Source: Lonicera japonica (Eukaryota > Streptophyta > Magnoliopsida > Dipsacales > Caprifoliaceae). From it: DNA of 64,000 nucleotides. Both the position numbers and the translations under genes were made by a program. Positions 36,112-47,194 of the stretch are shown here, piece by piece; position 1 is the stretch's first letter, and each line of letters starts with the position of its first letter. The DNA is taken from the NCBI GenBank assembly GCA_021464415.1, contig CM038466.1, positions 22,321,017-22,385,016 of the forward strand, in the 5' to 3' direction. The notes beneath the pieces are model-generated. The model saw only the letters and a list, made by a program, of their open reading frames with translations. It had not been told where the DNA came from and ran no database searches.

Positions 36112-36800
36112 GGGCAATTAAAAAAAAGGGCTTATTAGAGAAAGATTTTCACACTAAGGCCAAGGAATAATATTTTTTTAAATAAAGGGCCTATTTTTTA
36201 TTTTATTGATAATATGACATGTGTCTTTTTTTTTCATTATAAAATGACATCTCAACCCTTAAAATAAACTAAAAAAATATCAATATGCATTAAAATATGG
36301 ACTGCAATATGAACTTTGCAGTCTATATTTCACTGCAATATGAACTTTGCAGTCCATATTTCACTGCAATGTGAACTTTGCAGTCCATATTTTTAGTGCA
36401 AAGTTCATATTGCAGTCCATATTTTACTGCAATGTGAACTTTGCAGTCCATATTTTTAGTGCAAAGTTCATATTGCAGTATATATTTCACCGCAATATGA
36501 ACTTTGCAGTTCATATTTTATTGCAATATGAACTTTGCAGTCCATATTTTTTGTGAAAATTTCATAAAAAGGGGTAATTTAGGTAATACATAACATGTTT
36601 TTATTAATTAAATGATATTTAAATTTATTCAAATACATTCATTTAAAATATAAAACAAAATAGGCCTCTTACACTAATTACCAATTAAAAATAGGCCCTT
36701 CATTCAAATTACCAATTAAAAATAAGCCCTTCATTCAAAAAAATATTATTCATTGGATTTTTGGTAAAAATCAATGTATAATAAGCCCTTCTACCTAATT
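36112..36800. mobile_element. Fold-back type element with palindromic core
   Basis: The left arm contains CCAAGGAATAATATTTTTTT followed by AAATAAAGGGCCTATTTTT (about 36160-36196). The right arm contains, inverted, CCAATGAATAATATTTTTTT and AATGAAGGGCTTATTTTT (about 36705-36757). A further AAGGGCTTATTA pair lies outside these (near 36127 and 36780). Between the arms is a palindromic minisatellite. It codes for nothing. Terminal inverted repeats made of repeated blocks suggest a fold-back element or non-autonomous DNA transposon. Exact ends and target duplication are not resolved. Confidence 0.55.
36296..36552. repeat. Palindromic minisatellite (ACTGCAA/TTGCAGT units)
   Basis: Units of ACTGCAATATGAACTTTGCA followed by GTCCATATTT occur about eight times in 255 bp, some direct and some inverted. 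Each unit is itself a hairpin (ACTGCAA and TTGCAGT stems). Overlapping frames on both strands are repeat artefacts. Confidence 0.85.
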
Positions 36801-37764
36801 TCTAGAAAAAAAAATAATAAGATAGAACTGGTGAAAATAAAATTCTTAGCGTTAATGCGTACAAATCCAGAGCTGCATCTTCTATTATGCTCTGTAATTC
36901 TATGTATACATGCAATGTGTAAAACAAGTAGGGCCCAAAGCTCTGCATCCTCTAATTCTTGAATAGATGCTATTATGCTATATGTAAAGGAACTAAAGAA
37001 GTAGGGGCCAATGCTCTATCTCTATCTCTATTTCTATTTCTATTTCTATGTATATACTGATCATATAGTGATATACAAGCTACATGCATGTGAAAAACTG
37101 TTCCTTCCTTTTCACGAGGCGCTAGGCAACAGCCTAGGTAGCTTTATGGTTGGGTCATATTTGTATTTATAGCATTATCGATTTGAACCCGTATTAAATT
37201 TTCAAACATTCGCTCTAAATTCGATTTATTAAAGAGATATTATAGGCCATTGAACAAAAAATTCACCTGTTTATTTTTAATATGCATAGTTCAAACTCGA
37301 TGTATATTTTATGCGATATATATATATATATAACACTTTGCAGTGGTTTAAAATTACAACACTTCAATAATTAAACTAAATGCAACCACATTCAACTGGC
37401 ATCTAGAATTCGAAAAGCTAGTTGAATTTTAACTTCATCCTACTTATCTCACCTTTTTTTTATTGGTAATTAATTAATTACTGTAGGAACATATATGCTG
37501 CTATATTAATTGCAAAACTTGAGAGGGCCAACACCAAAGTAATCTGCGTGTTATGTTGTTATACACTTCTACAATATGCACTAAGCAAAATGTTTTATTT
37601 GAGATAAGTCTGTCCATAGTACGTAAATGCTTAAGAGGATCGATAACTTTAGAGAAATGCAATGGAGAAAGCTCAAATCTAATCTACTAAATTCAAAGGA
37701 GCTAGCTTGAAGCCGTGCAACTTGCGCATACTGATTGCATTATGTTGTTGTATATGATGTGTTA
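36801..37764. other. Intergenic DNA, no gene seen
   Basis: A short (CTATTT)n-like tract lies at 37016-37050 and a TA tract at 37317-37332. No coding signal. Confidence 0.5.
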
Positions 37765-37769
37765 CACAT

Positions 37770-38032
37770 TGTTAGAATTAGAGAAAGAGATAAATTGTAT
37801 TATTGATTGATTGTATTATAAATGTATACAATCCAACCCTTTATATAGTGTTAGAGATTACACAAAGAAGAGAAATTACATTTACAAATCAAGGAGCATA
37901 CAAATCTTGACAAATATATGCTTGAGGATTGGTTAATAAAAAAGGATACAAATCTTGGCAAATAATACAAATGTTGACAAATAAATATATGAGGAAGATG
38001 GGTCAATAAAGATTGGATTATGTATTCTAACA
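37770..38032 (-). mobile_element. Solo LTR, Ty1/copia type
   Basis: The 263-bp unit has matching inverted ends (TGTTAGAAT and ATTCTAACA) and an exact 5-bp duplication CACAT on both sides (37765-37769, 38033-38037). On the minus strand it carries CTATATAAAGGG, a TATA box, followed by an A-rich stretch with ATAATACAA, the layout of a short copia LTR. With no internal region, it is what recombination between the two LTRs of one element leaves behind. Confidence 0.88.
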
Positions 38033-38037
38033 CACAT

Positions 38038-38672
38038 AATGCACATTGCTTTGAAAAAAAATTAAAACTGCTTCACTAATATGTACTGCTTGTAAATTGT
38101 ATATTTTACCATTGACATAGTGAAACGACTGTTTTTAATCTAACCAAAAATTATTGATCAGTTCATATATATGATAATTTAGATCTATGATTTGATTTAA
38201 CACCCTAGCTTCCTATTATCTCTATTACAAAAAATAAACTCCAATGTTAGTTACTTATTAAACTGTATTACATTTTTTAAAATTTGATTTTGCTCATATC
38301 TTTTTCTTAATTTATTTCTTAAAATGGGAATAACTATGGCAATAACAAGGTCTTAAAACACCTTGTTTCGGTAAGGGTGGAACCTCGCTATATTTCCAAT
38401 AATCCACTATATTTTTATTTTGTTTCTTTTATTTTAAATTATTGACATGCAACCTGCTGGTGGGCCATTATTATTGGTAGACACAACTTCTAATGAATGG
38501 ATTGTGGCCCATGTTGTAACGTACGAACGTTGGATAATTAGTGAAGTTATAATCAATATATACTATATTACAAAATTGAGGAAGTGCACAAAATTTTGTC
38601 AAGTGTCCAACTTTTAAAGCTCCATAAATTTTAAGTTGTTTTATGAAGTAACTCCATTTATTGAGTCTTCCT
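38038..38672. other. Intergenic DNA, no gene seen
   Basis: AT-rich, with no repeats or frames of note. Confidence 0.5.
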
Positions 38673-38763
38673 TATGTATGTTGACGGTGTCAAAATCTAG
38701 AACAGATAGTTAACGACCAATCAATCAATGAATAATGGTGGATTAAAGGTTTAATAACGGATT

Positions 38764-38985
38764 GTAACTGTGAATAGTGATTATGAACAGTACCACCGTA
38801 TATGTGAACAGTGACTGTGAATAATAACACCGTATATGTGAACAGTGACTGTGAACAGTACCACCGTTTATGTGAACAGTGATTGTGAATAGTATAACTG
38901 TGTATGTGAACAGTGACTATGAACAGTACAACCGTGTATGTGAACAGTACCACCGTATGTGTGAACAGTGACTGTGAACAGTACC
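38764..38985. repeat. GTGAACAGTGACTGTGAACAGTACCACC minisatellite, split units
   Basis: Two half-units, 'gtgaacagtgact' and 'gtgaacagtaccaccgtata', alternate for about 220 bp. Variants replace 'accacc' with 'acaacc' or 'ataacac'. The minus-strand frames across it are low-complexity by-products. Confidence 0.85.
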
Positions 38986-39471
38986 GACATAAACTGCTTA
39001 AAAATGAAAATGAACACGAGACATTTTTTATTAAGATAGGTTCCCCCGGTAGCGCTTATGCTAGTCCGGTAGTACGTCATCCTTTTGTGTGTGCTTGCTT
39101 TGTATTAGCTCAAAAGCAATCAATTTAGATGATAATATAAGCTACCAATCTCTCTCTCTTTCTCTTTCTATAATTTCCTTAATTCTATTTATAAGTATAG
39201 AATTAGGATTACAAATATTTCAACAGAATAAATAATAAACTGTGTAAAAGAGAGAGCGTATAAGGATTGGTATTTTTTGGGGTATGAAAAGAGAGAGTAT
39301 AAAACCCTAAAAAATTGGCTTGTATTTATATTGCCAATGGCTTTATATCTCTTAGAAGAGATGGATGGATATTGAGGGAGAAAGAAGATATGTTTTTTTG
39401 GCGTGTCTTTGGATAGATGAATGAGGGGGTATTTATAGGTAAAAATGAAGGGCAAAAAGGTAATTTTTATG

Positions 39472-39580
39472 TAATGTATATGATGTGTATGCTTAGGTCA
39501 CATGTGATCTAGAATTTAGATGATGTGTATGCTTAGGTCACATGTAATGTAGATGATGTGTATGCTTAGGTCACATAGGT
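39472..39580. repeat. About 48-bp tandem repeat, three units
   Basis: The block GATGTGTATGCTTAGGTCAC occurs three times with ATGTAATGTA-like spacers. Confidence 0.85.
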
Positions 39581-39584
39581 AAAA

Positions 39585-39655
39585 ATAGAATTTTATTGGA
39601 GGTAAAAAATGGGATTTTACTGAAGGTAAAAAATAGGATTTTACTGGAGGTAAAA
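39585..39655. repeat. About 29-bp tandem repeat, three units
   Basis: GGATTTTACTGGAGGTAAAA and close variants occur three times in succession, directly after the previous array. Confidence 0.8.
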
Positions 39656-39721
39656 GTGTTAAATTATTTTTGTAAATCAATGGTAAAATTAGTATTTAAT
39701 CCCATCATATGTTGACACTTA

Positions 39722-40023
39722 AACTCCATTTGATAGAAACATGGAAAAGGAAAATAAAAACACTTGATTTGTTAAGAAGTTAGAAAATAAGTTAGGGGCA
39801 TGTGTTAAGATGTTCTTCATTTATGCACATTTTATTAGTAAATATCCTCCATCTTTCATAATTTTTTGTAGAAAATTTTCTTTCCTCAACTACCAAAAAA
39901 AATTTATCCATAAAAAGTTACAAAGTAAGAAGACATCTCCCCACATGTCTGAACTTATTTTCTAACTTCTCACAAAAATTAACTATTTTATTTTTCTTTT
40001 TCATGTTGTTATCAAACGGACCC
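39722..40023. mobile_element. Tourist-like MITE
   Basis: The left end is AACTCCATTTGATA and the right end, inverted, is GGGTCCGTTTGATA. TTA flanks both sides (39719-39721, 40024-40026). Internal blocks ('agaagttagaaaataagtta', 'cttatttctaacttctcaca'-like) match the family at 7320. Confidence 0.7.
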
Positions 40024-40092
40024 TTAGTATTTAGTTAATGCTCATAAGTCATAATGCATTTTTTTTTGCTTTTATATACATTTTATATAATT

Positions 40093-40475
40093 ACACTCTC
40101 TCTTACTCAATATATTAAACATTTATTATTTATTGTATAAATTAAATTATGCCATACGTATCATGTTGTGAATTTTAAATATGTTTTAGAGAATTAAAAT
40201 ATGGATCTTAATTTTGATGATATGAATGATGCACTCATATATAGATCCATTTAGGCATTAATGTTGAAGTAGTTTTGTAATTTTTATTAAATGGCGAATG
40301 ATGTGTGAAAAGTTCAAATTGATTTTTTGATGGTATATACATGCTATACAATATTTAAAATGAAGATCATCAAGTTATATGATATTTCTGAATTTATATA
40401 ACACCATGTAAAACATATATTTAATAAAAAAATTTTTTTTTAGATATCTGTGCATTGCATGGGTTTAAAAACTAG
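40093..40475 (+). mobile_element. Possible non-autonomous Helitron 3' end
   Basis: The sequence CTGTGCATTGCATGGG (40448-40463), a decayed hairpin, is followed by TTTAAAAA and then CTAG (40472-40475) and T. Helitrons end in a short hairpin a few bases before CTRR and insert between A and T. The 5' end is only guessed, at a TCTCTCTTACTC following an A. No helicase is present. Confidence 0.35.
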
Positions 40476-41926
40476 TTATTATTTAATATATAAGCAATGA
40501 ATCTAGCTGCCTCCTAATTAATGAGAAGTTTTTCGGGGGAATGATGCTTATCCATAAAAATTAAATTTAAGACGTCCTTATTACAAAGATAAGGCTCTTA
40601 GACATGTTGAAGCGTTTGTGTTAGGTACATGAATTTTTTATTTATAAATATAAAACCAAGGTGTGAGACCGCTTTGTACTTTCATAATTGTCATCAAATT
40701 AGTGAAAATGACTCCTAAAGTTTGACTTAAATCTCTCGCTTGTTTTTAAAGTTCAATTTCAGTTGAAACATTCTTAAAGTTTCTAATTTTGGTTGAAGTA
40801 TCCGTAAAATTTGTAATTTTGGTTGAAACATTCTTAAAGTTTCAAATATATGTTGAAAAAATGCACATTAAAAGAGTGGCTCGTAATAGTCACGCGTGTT
40901 TTCTATTCATCTTTTTAACAGGACATCTAGTTTTGGGCGAGTGAGGGAAAATTAACAACTTTAAGGATTCTTCAGCTGAAAATTGAATTTTAGGAACAAG
41001 CAAGAGATTTTGATCAAACTTTAAGAGTCATTTTTGCTAGTTACCCTCTACCTTTTGAAAACGAAAATGGTAATGCCTCCAATGGAATTCTTAAATTGCA
41101 ATTTGTTTTTCTTTTTTATTTAGTATAGTTATTTAATTTTCACATTTAATCATCATGCAGTCTAACAATTTGAAAAAAGAGTGACAAAGTTTGATCATTT
41201 GTGGGACAGTTCCGAAACTAAATTACTCTGACTTGTTTATGTAAATCTGTAGAAAATTTTTGGTCATCTTATTAAAATTGTGAAAGAGTTATGGACTGGA
41301 AATAGTTTTACCGTAAAAACAGAATAATTTAAGTGTATTTGTAATAAGACCACATTAAAAGACTAGGATGTTTAGTACAATTTATCAAATTTTGAGTAGA
41401 CCCTTATCTTATATTTACATGATCAATAAAACTGTCGATATGTTGTTTACTTAATTGTGAATAAAAGAAGTAATTAAAATGAATAAACGGTCCAGTATTA
41501 AGCACAATTTTTGAGTTTGCAAATAGCAAGCGTTTCACTCTTATTCCACATACATTTTCATTTTTGAAAAATTAAAGGAATGCAGTGGTAAAATATTTTT
41601 TTTTAAATGTCTGCGACAATTTAATAAACAACTGTAAAAGTTAGATTCTTCATTTGCTTTTCATTTTACGATGATGATGTCAGAAAACTATTATTTTCTT
41701 AATTTTAAGGAAGAAATAATGACATATATTATTAGATCCGAAAAGTTAATTACAACTCATGTGCTTTCCAAATAATTAAAATTAATGAGATTGAATATCA
41801 TCTATATATATATATATATATTATAGTAAATAATTCCCTAAATGCCCATCACGTGAGAAAGGAACTTTTAAAGGATATGCCCCTATTCAAACTCATAATT
41901 CATCAAAATATCTCCTTAATAATTAT
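40476..41926. other. Intergenic DNA, no gene seen
   Basis: At 40740-40860 phrases such as 'gttgaaacattcttaaagttt' recur three times with decay. No coding signal. Confidence 0.5.
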
Positions 41927-41929
41927 TAT

Positions 41930-42188
41930 GACTCCGCTTGATAACACTATGAAAAATAGTAAAAAATTAATGTATATTTTTTAAAAGAAAGAAAAAAAAA
42001 TTCTTTGGGTAGTAGTGAAGATTTTTTTTTACAAAATATAAAAGAAGATGAATGATGTATACTCACAAAAAACAAGTATGAGTTGAAGAGTATCTGATCA
42101 TCACATCCCTCAATTTTTTTTTCATCTTTTTACCTAAATTAATTTTATTTTATTTTTATCATTTTTCATATTATTATCAAACGGAGCC
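41930..42188. mobile_element. Tourist-like MITE
   Basis: The left end GACTCCGCTTGATAACA and the right end, inverted, GGCTCCGTTTGATAATA match the family at 7320. TAT flanks both sides (41927-41929, 42189-42191). The interior is decayed. Confidence 0.65.
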
Positions 42189-42191
42189 TAT

Positions 42192-43531
42192 ATGTTAAAT
42201 ATTCATGCCAATAATTAAATATATTAGCCGAAGAACAAAAAGTTCCTCGTTATATATGCTCATGAATAGTTCAAAGGAAATTATGTATTGGTCTTTATTA
42301 AATTTAGATAATGATAAAATGGTTAGAAATATCGAATTAATTGAAAATTTGAATACATAAACACAATAAAAATATTTTAGAATAAATTAATGAATTATAA
42401 ATCTGAGAAAAAATTATAACTATATATTAAAAAAAATTAATCTCACACCATTGTAACTTAATTATATATATATATGTGTGTGTGTATAAATATTCAAGTA
42501 TATACCTAAATAAATGATATCCTGGAGAGTGGCTCTGTATATACATTTAGTTATCTGTTATTGTGTTTGTACATCGTGCACTTCAAAAGTAATTACATGC
42601 TAAATTAATGAAATTTAGAAGCATGACATTCAAATTAATTACAATTTAAAAGCTAAGTTGATTATGCTTTAGCTATAGGGTAATAAATAATAATAAGACC
42701 ATGACCAATTGTGCATTGTGTAAATTTTTGCAAACTAGATTTTTAGCATATACTCTAAAACTTATCCTTCACATGATGAATCGAACATGTGTAGATATTT
42801 TCCTTATTCATTTTCAAAATTCTGTGTATAATTTTTTGTTAAATACTTAGTTATTGTATTCAGAGTCAGTTTTTGGGCTGTGCGGGTTGAGCAACTCACA
42901 ACTGCATAGAATTCATAGTTTAATTAGTGATTAGTGACTAACTTTTATAAAATTAAGGGATCAAATTTAAGTATTTACCTTTATTTGTTGATAATGAAAG
43001 AGCCAAAATTTAAAGTGAGAATTATACAGGCTCAACTAAAATATATGTGAAGTTCCGTATTAGCCAAACTTTTATTTTTCTATGTATATTTTTTAATCAT
43101 TCCAAGATAAGTATACCGCTTCTTACTAGTCCACTAAAATTCTTCTTTCTCTCTCTTCTTTCTTTTGGGTTTATCATATGTTATGTCCTTTATTTTTTGT
43201 GTTACATTTTTTTAAACTTTAAAAAAAGTGATATAATTTTTTTTGATATAATTAATTACATAATTAAGTAATAAGGGGTCTCATTTTAAATTTTTGCATA
43301 GGATCGGCCATGCTTGTATACCTGTATCATTGCTCTTTAATTTCGTTTTATATGTGGTACATAGATGTTTTTATTTTATTACCAAATGTCCACTTATCCT
43401 TGTAATAAAAAGACCAAATGGCTATAAAAAATGTAAACATGAAAAGCTAATTAGTGTCTTGCTTAAAGAGGAGCCAATACACTTGTTTGCGCAGAACAAG
43501 TGTTAAATGATCTAGGTTATAGCTCAAAAGT
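42192..43531. other. Intergenic DNA, no gene seen
   Basis: AT-rich with a TA/TG tract near 42463-42486. Hydrophobic plus-strand frames at 43047-43506 come from T-rich DNA and match no family. Confidence 0.5.
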
Positions 43532-43534
43532 TTC

Positions 43535-43921
43535 GGTTGTGTTTGGTTGCTCACTATTTTTTTTTCCTAAAATTTTAAAAACTCAACTCAAAATCAACTC
43601 TACTTTCACACTTCTCAAAATTTATTTCACTATATTTTCTCTCTCTAATTTTTTTTTAAAACGCCATAACTTTAAATCCAAAAATCAAAAAATAATAAAA
43701 AATATATATTTGAAACCTACTCATCGAGATCTATAAAATAAGATCCATTGTGACTATTTTTTGAAATTTTTTATGCGTTTTTTTCATTGGTTGAAAAAAA
43801 GTCAAACAAAACCAAATTCACTTTTCAACATAAAAACTCTAACTCAAAACATTCAACCAAACACCAAATTTTTAAAAACTTATCTAGAAAACTTGTTTAG
43901 AAACATTAACCAAACACAACC
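43535..43921. mobile_element. 387-bp MITE with GGTTGTGTTTGGTT termini
   Basis: The left end GGTTGTGTTTGGTTG and the right end, inverted, GGTTGTGTTTGGTTAAT agree over 14 bases. TTC flanks both sides (43532-43534, 43922-43924), a 3-bp duplication in the PIF/Harbinger style. The interior is non-coding and partly self-complementary. The short open frames within it have no domain. Confidence 0.75.
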
Positions 43922-43924
43922 TTC

Positions 43925-45406
43925 ATGTTCGAATCCTAGTGCCCCCACTCTCCTTCCCCTTCTTGAACACCAAGCGTGCCTATCTGTAATTGCTTGTCCT
44001 CTTAAATTGGATAGTTCAAATTAACTTCTATTTGATAGAGTCTTGCCAAAGAGATACACTTTTCTTGACTATGAATCAAAATTTTAACTGCTCAATTTAA
44101 AGTAGCTGTTCATATTATTGACGACTTTAAAAGAACCGAATCCCTGGTATGGTGCTTCACGGGAGTATGCTATCGCTTAGGCAAGTAGGCAACTGCACAG
44201 TTGAGCAGCATTGGTGAAGGTTTTCACCCGGATTTGTTTTAAAGTTATTTTGTTCATTTTTGAATTACAATAAATTTTAGATCATGTAGTAAACTATTCT
44301 TATCTATAATACTCTTTTTATGACATAATCAATACATGTATTATAATTAAGTGTTCATTATTTATTTTTAAAACGTTTCAAATTAATCAATATATCAAAT
44401 CTCACGATGGTAAATAAATTTTATACATTCTTAACCATTAAATAGGTTGAGATTTGAGCATTCTTAAAAAGTGCCAAACTAAAAATGGAATAATTAGTTG
44501 CTAAGTGAGTTTAATCTGTTTTTTTTTCCTAAAAATAAAGGAATAGATAATTAGCAAAGAACTTTACCTATTTCTTTGCAGGCGACGACTCCTCTTGTTC
44601 TTAACAGAGCAATGAGATATTTTTGAGATGTCTATCACATAGAAATGTTAAGTGTCGATTTTTAATTATTTGTCCAGTTGTTTCGTATTGCTCAAACTTT
44701 GGATTTCATGCCTACATAGAAAACTATTGAATAGATGTATTGCTCCTTGATCTTAAAAAAAATAAAAATAAATATATTTTTTAATTTATGAAAAGTGACA
44801 TTGATAATAAACTTGCTCTCTTCAAAAAAAAATTCATACTCCATCGCCGCTGTGGCGCTGTACGTACCACAACCCAATAATTTGTCGTGGACCTCATGGT
44901 ATATACAACTAATTACTTGAATCATTCATTCAACCTGAATTTAAGTTGCCAGGCTGCCAGCTCTGTATGATCAAACTATACAGTAATTTGTGATCATCGT
45001 AGCGCCAAACACAAGGGGTATATATCTATATATGTATTATTATTATTACTATTATTGACGGCCAATCTTAGCTGTAATGTTGATTTTTAGAGGCCAGCCC
45101 AGAATTTTTAGCCACATAAACCTAAGTGTCAGCTTTTTTCTAAGCCTAATAGCTTATTATTTCTGAGGGGACAGCTCAACTTTTTATTTTCTTTCGGCTG
45201 ATTTGAGACAAAATCTCAACTCCATTTTTTTTTTTTTATTTAATTTGAGTTTGATAGTAAGCCAATAGCTAGATGATAAACGTGAGCTGAGCAGAGGCCC
45301 CAATTTTTTTTTTTTCCTTTTTTAAAGAATAAAATAAAATTAAAAAAAGAATTTTTTTTTTTTTTCTATATAAATAAAGATTTTTTTTTTATTATCTTTT
45401 TTACCT
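43925..45406. other. Intergenic DNA, no gene seen
   Basis: A GTTCGAATCC motif at about 43928-43937 followed by a C-rich tract resembles a SINE B box. A less AT-rich patch at 44130-44230 has no open frame. Nothing else is recognisable. Confidence 0.45.
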
Positions 45407-45409
45407 CAA

Positions 45410-45662
45410 GGCCTCGTTTGAATAAAATAAAATAATACAAAAAAACTGGAATTTTTAATTTAAAAAAGTATGAGTATCTCCATGTTTGATTATGTAATTC
45501 GTATATGAGATTATATTTTGGACTACTATATAAATAAAGATTATTTTTTTTATTATCTTTGATAAACAATATCACCTCCCCTGGTATTAAATTATTGAAA
45601 TCCTTAACCTCAAAGTATTAATAATTCTATCATACTTTTTAATACCCGAATCAAACGAGGCC
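45410..45662. mobile_element. 253-bp MITE with GGCCTCGTTTGA termini
   Basis: The left end GGCCTCGTTTGAATAAA and the right end, inverted, GGCCTCGTTTGATTCGGG match over 12 bases. CAA flanks both sides (45407-45409, 45663-45665). A block of about 35 bp (CTATATAAATAAAGATTTTT and continuation) just left of the element is repeated inside it at about 45526-45560. Confidence 0.65.
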
Positions 45663-45665
45663 CAA

Positions 45666-46529
45666 ATAATAATACATTTAAATTGTATATTGCACTCCGT
45701 GTTTTGAGTTATATTTGTGTTTGCATTCTATAATTTTATTTTATTTTATTTTGTTTGCACTCTACAATGAGTAAAGTCTGTCTATCGCCGTTTAATTATA
45801 TTCTTCTTGACAAAAATGGCCCATATTTTTTTAATTAAGAAAAAAATGTAGAAAATTTTGAACAGGATGATTTTAGTGAACGCGCTTGTTATCTTTTTGT
45901 CAATTTACGCTCATAAATATCTTTTATCTTTGAAAGACTTACATGCGTTGTTTAATTAAACTAATATAAAAATAATTTATATCGAATTGCACAACCAGAG
46001 CGCATCAAAATTTTCATAAAAAGTAAAATTTACAATAAAAATGCATAAATATTATATGGTAGCTAATTTTCAAATATGATTATATCGTCTAACTAAAAGT
46101 AGATCGGTTTATGATGAGAAAATGCGCGATTTGATTCCTTATTGTTAGTGTTACCATTTACGCAAATTAATGCTCTGTTTACTTTTAATAAGTATATTTG
46201 TACATAAATCAATAAAAATTAACCAAATTTATGAATAAAAAATTATTAAATTAAAGTTCATTACAATCCCTAATTCATTCATATATTAGTTTGTAACGAA
46301 GAACATTGTTTTTTTTTCTTTTTTGAATACGTGCATGAAATGCGTACTCAAAATATGGAGTGAGTAGTTATAAGGCCATTTTGGTCAAAAAAATATTTTA
46401 TAAGACAAATTAAAAGATTTCACAAACACAGCTGTAAATGTAAACAAAATAAAAGATCTTATGAGTTTGGCCTATTAGTTTACTAAATCCTTGTGAAGGA
46501 TTATCTATTTAGCGGAAGATTTGAGGAGA
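45666..46529. other. Intergenic DNA, no gene seen
   Basis: AT-rich spacer with no frames or repeats of note. The last bases (46510-46537), joined to those at 47187-47210, resemble a SINE head, see the hAT entry. Confidence 0.45.
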
Positions 46530-46537
46530 TCCGAGTT

Positions 46538-47186
46538 TAGGGATGGCAACGGGACAGTTCAGAGTTGAGTAGGCATTACCTATATTTGAAACTGTGGACC
46601 AGAACCAGTCCCAGAAACATTAAAATCGGTTCGAGTAGTGCCCGGAACCGGCAAGATCGGGACTGAGTATCCCACATGTACCCACGATTTTTTTTTAAGA
46701 AAGGCTACTTTATTTACATGAAGACTACTATTTTTTAACTTGATTTGAAAATCATTTACTATTTCACCAAATAAACTATCAAGTTTTCAAATAAACCCAC
46801 CATTCACAAAATAATTTTCAAACAAATTCATCATTTACCAAATAAACTCTCTACCAAGTCTAAAGTATACAAAATAAACAACAAAAACACAAAAATATAT
46901 ATATATATATTAAAAATAATTATATATATATATTAAAAATAAGTCCAAAGTATATAAAATAAACAAATCCAAAACACAAATATATATATATATATATACT
47001 GAAAATAATTATATAAATATTTCGGGACGGCTCTTCGGGGATGGGTACTTAGATACCCGAACCCAAACCAGACCTGCTTATTTTTTTCTTCTCTCCGCCC
47101 CGGACCCGAAATGAACTACCTGAAATAGATCCATTCGGGTAAAAACCCGCTGGTACCTGAACTCGCAGTTATTTTTGCTATCCCTA
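46538..47186. mobile_element. Non-autonomous hAT element
   Basis: The left end is TAGGGATGGCAACGG and the right end, inverted, TAGGGATAGCAAAAATAAC. Both have the TAGGGATG-like start known from Ac and other hAT elements. An exact 8-bp duplication, TCCGAGTT, flanks it (46530-46537, 47187-47194), the hAT hallmark. Subterminal GC-rich segments (46600-46670 and 47020-47160) contain repeated 'cccgaa' and 'cggg' motifs. No transposase frame exists in 649 bp. TA tracts in the middle are simple repeats. Confidence 0.88.
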
Positions 47187-47194
47187 TCCGAGTT

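Larger units (their letters stand above)
38679..39707 (-). mobile_element. Candidate solo LTR carrying minisatellites
   Basis: The segment begins TGTTGACGGTGTCA and ends CCCATCA. TATGT occurs at 38673-38677 (one base before the start) and at 39708-39712, close to a 5-bp target duplication. The minus strand has a strong TATA box (CCTATAAATACCCCC, about 39427-39441) followed by a pyrimidine-rich leader, as in an LTR promoter. It holds three separate tandem arrays. The one-base misfit at the left duplication and the lack of a partner LTR keep this tentative. Confidence 0.5.

Noticed and set aside
36323..36556. Overlapping frames on both strands with repeated KVHIAVKY or FAVHIF
   Set aside because: Both are readings of the palindromic minisatellite.
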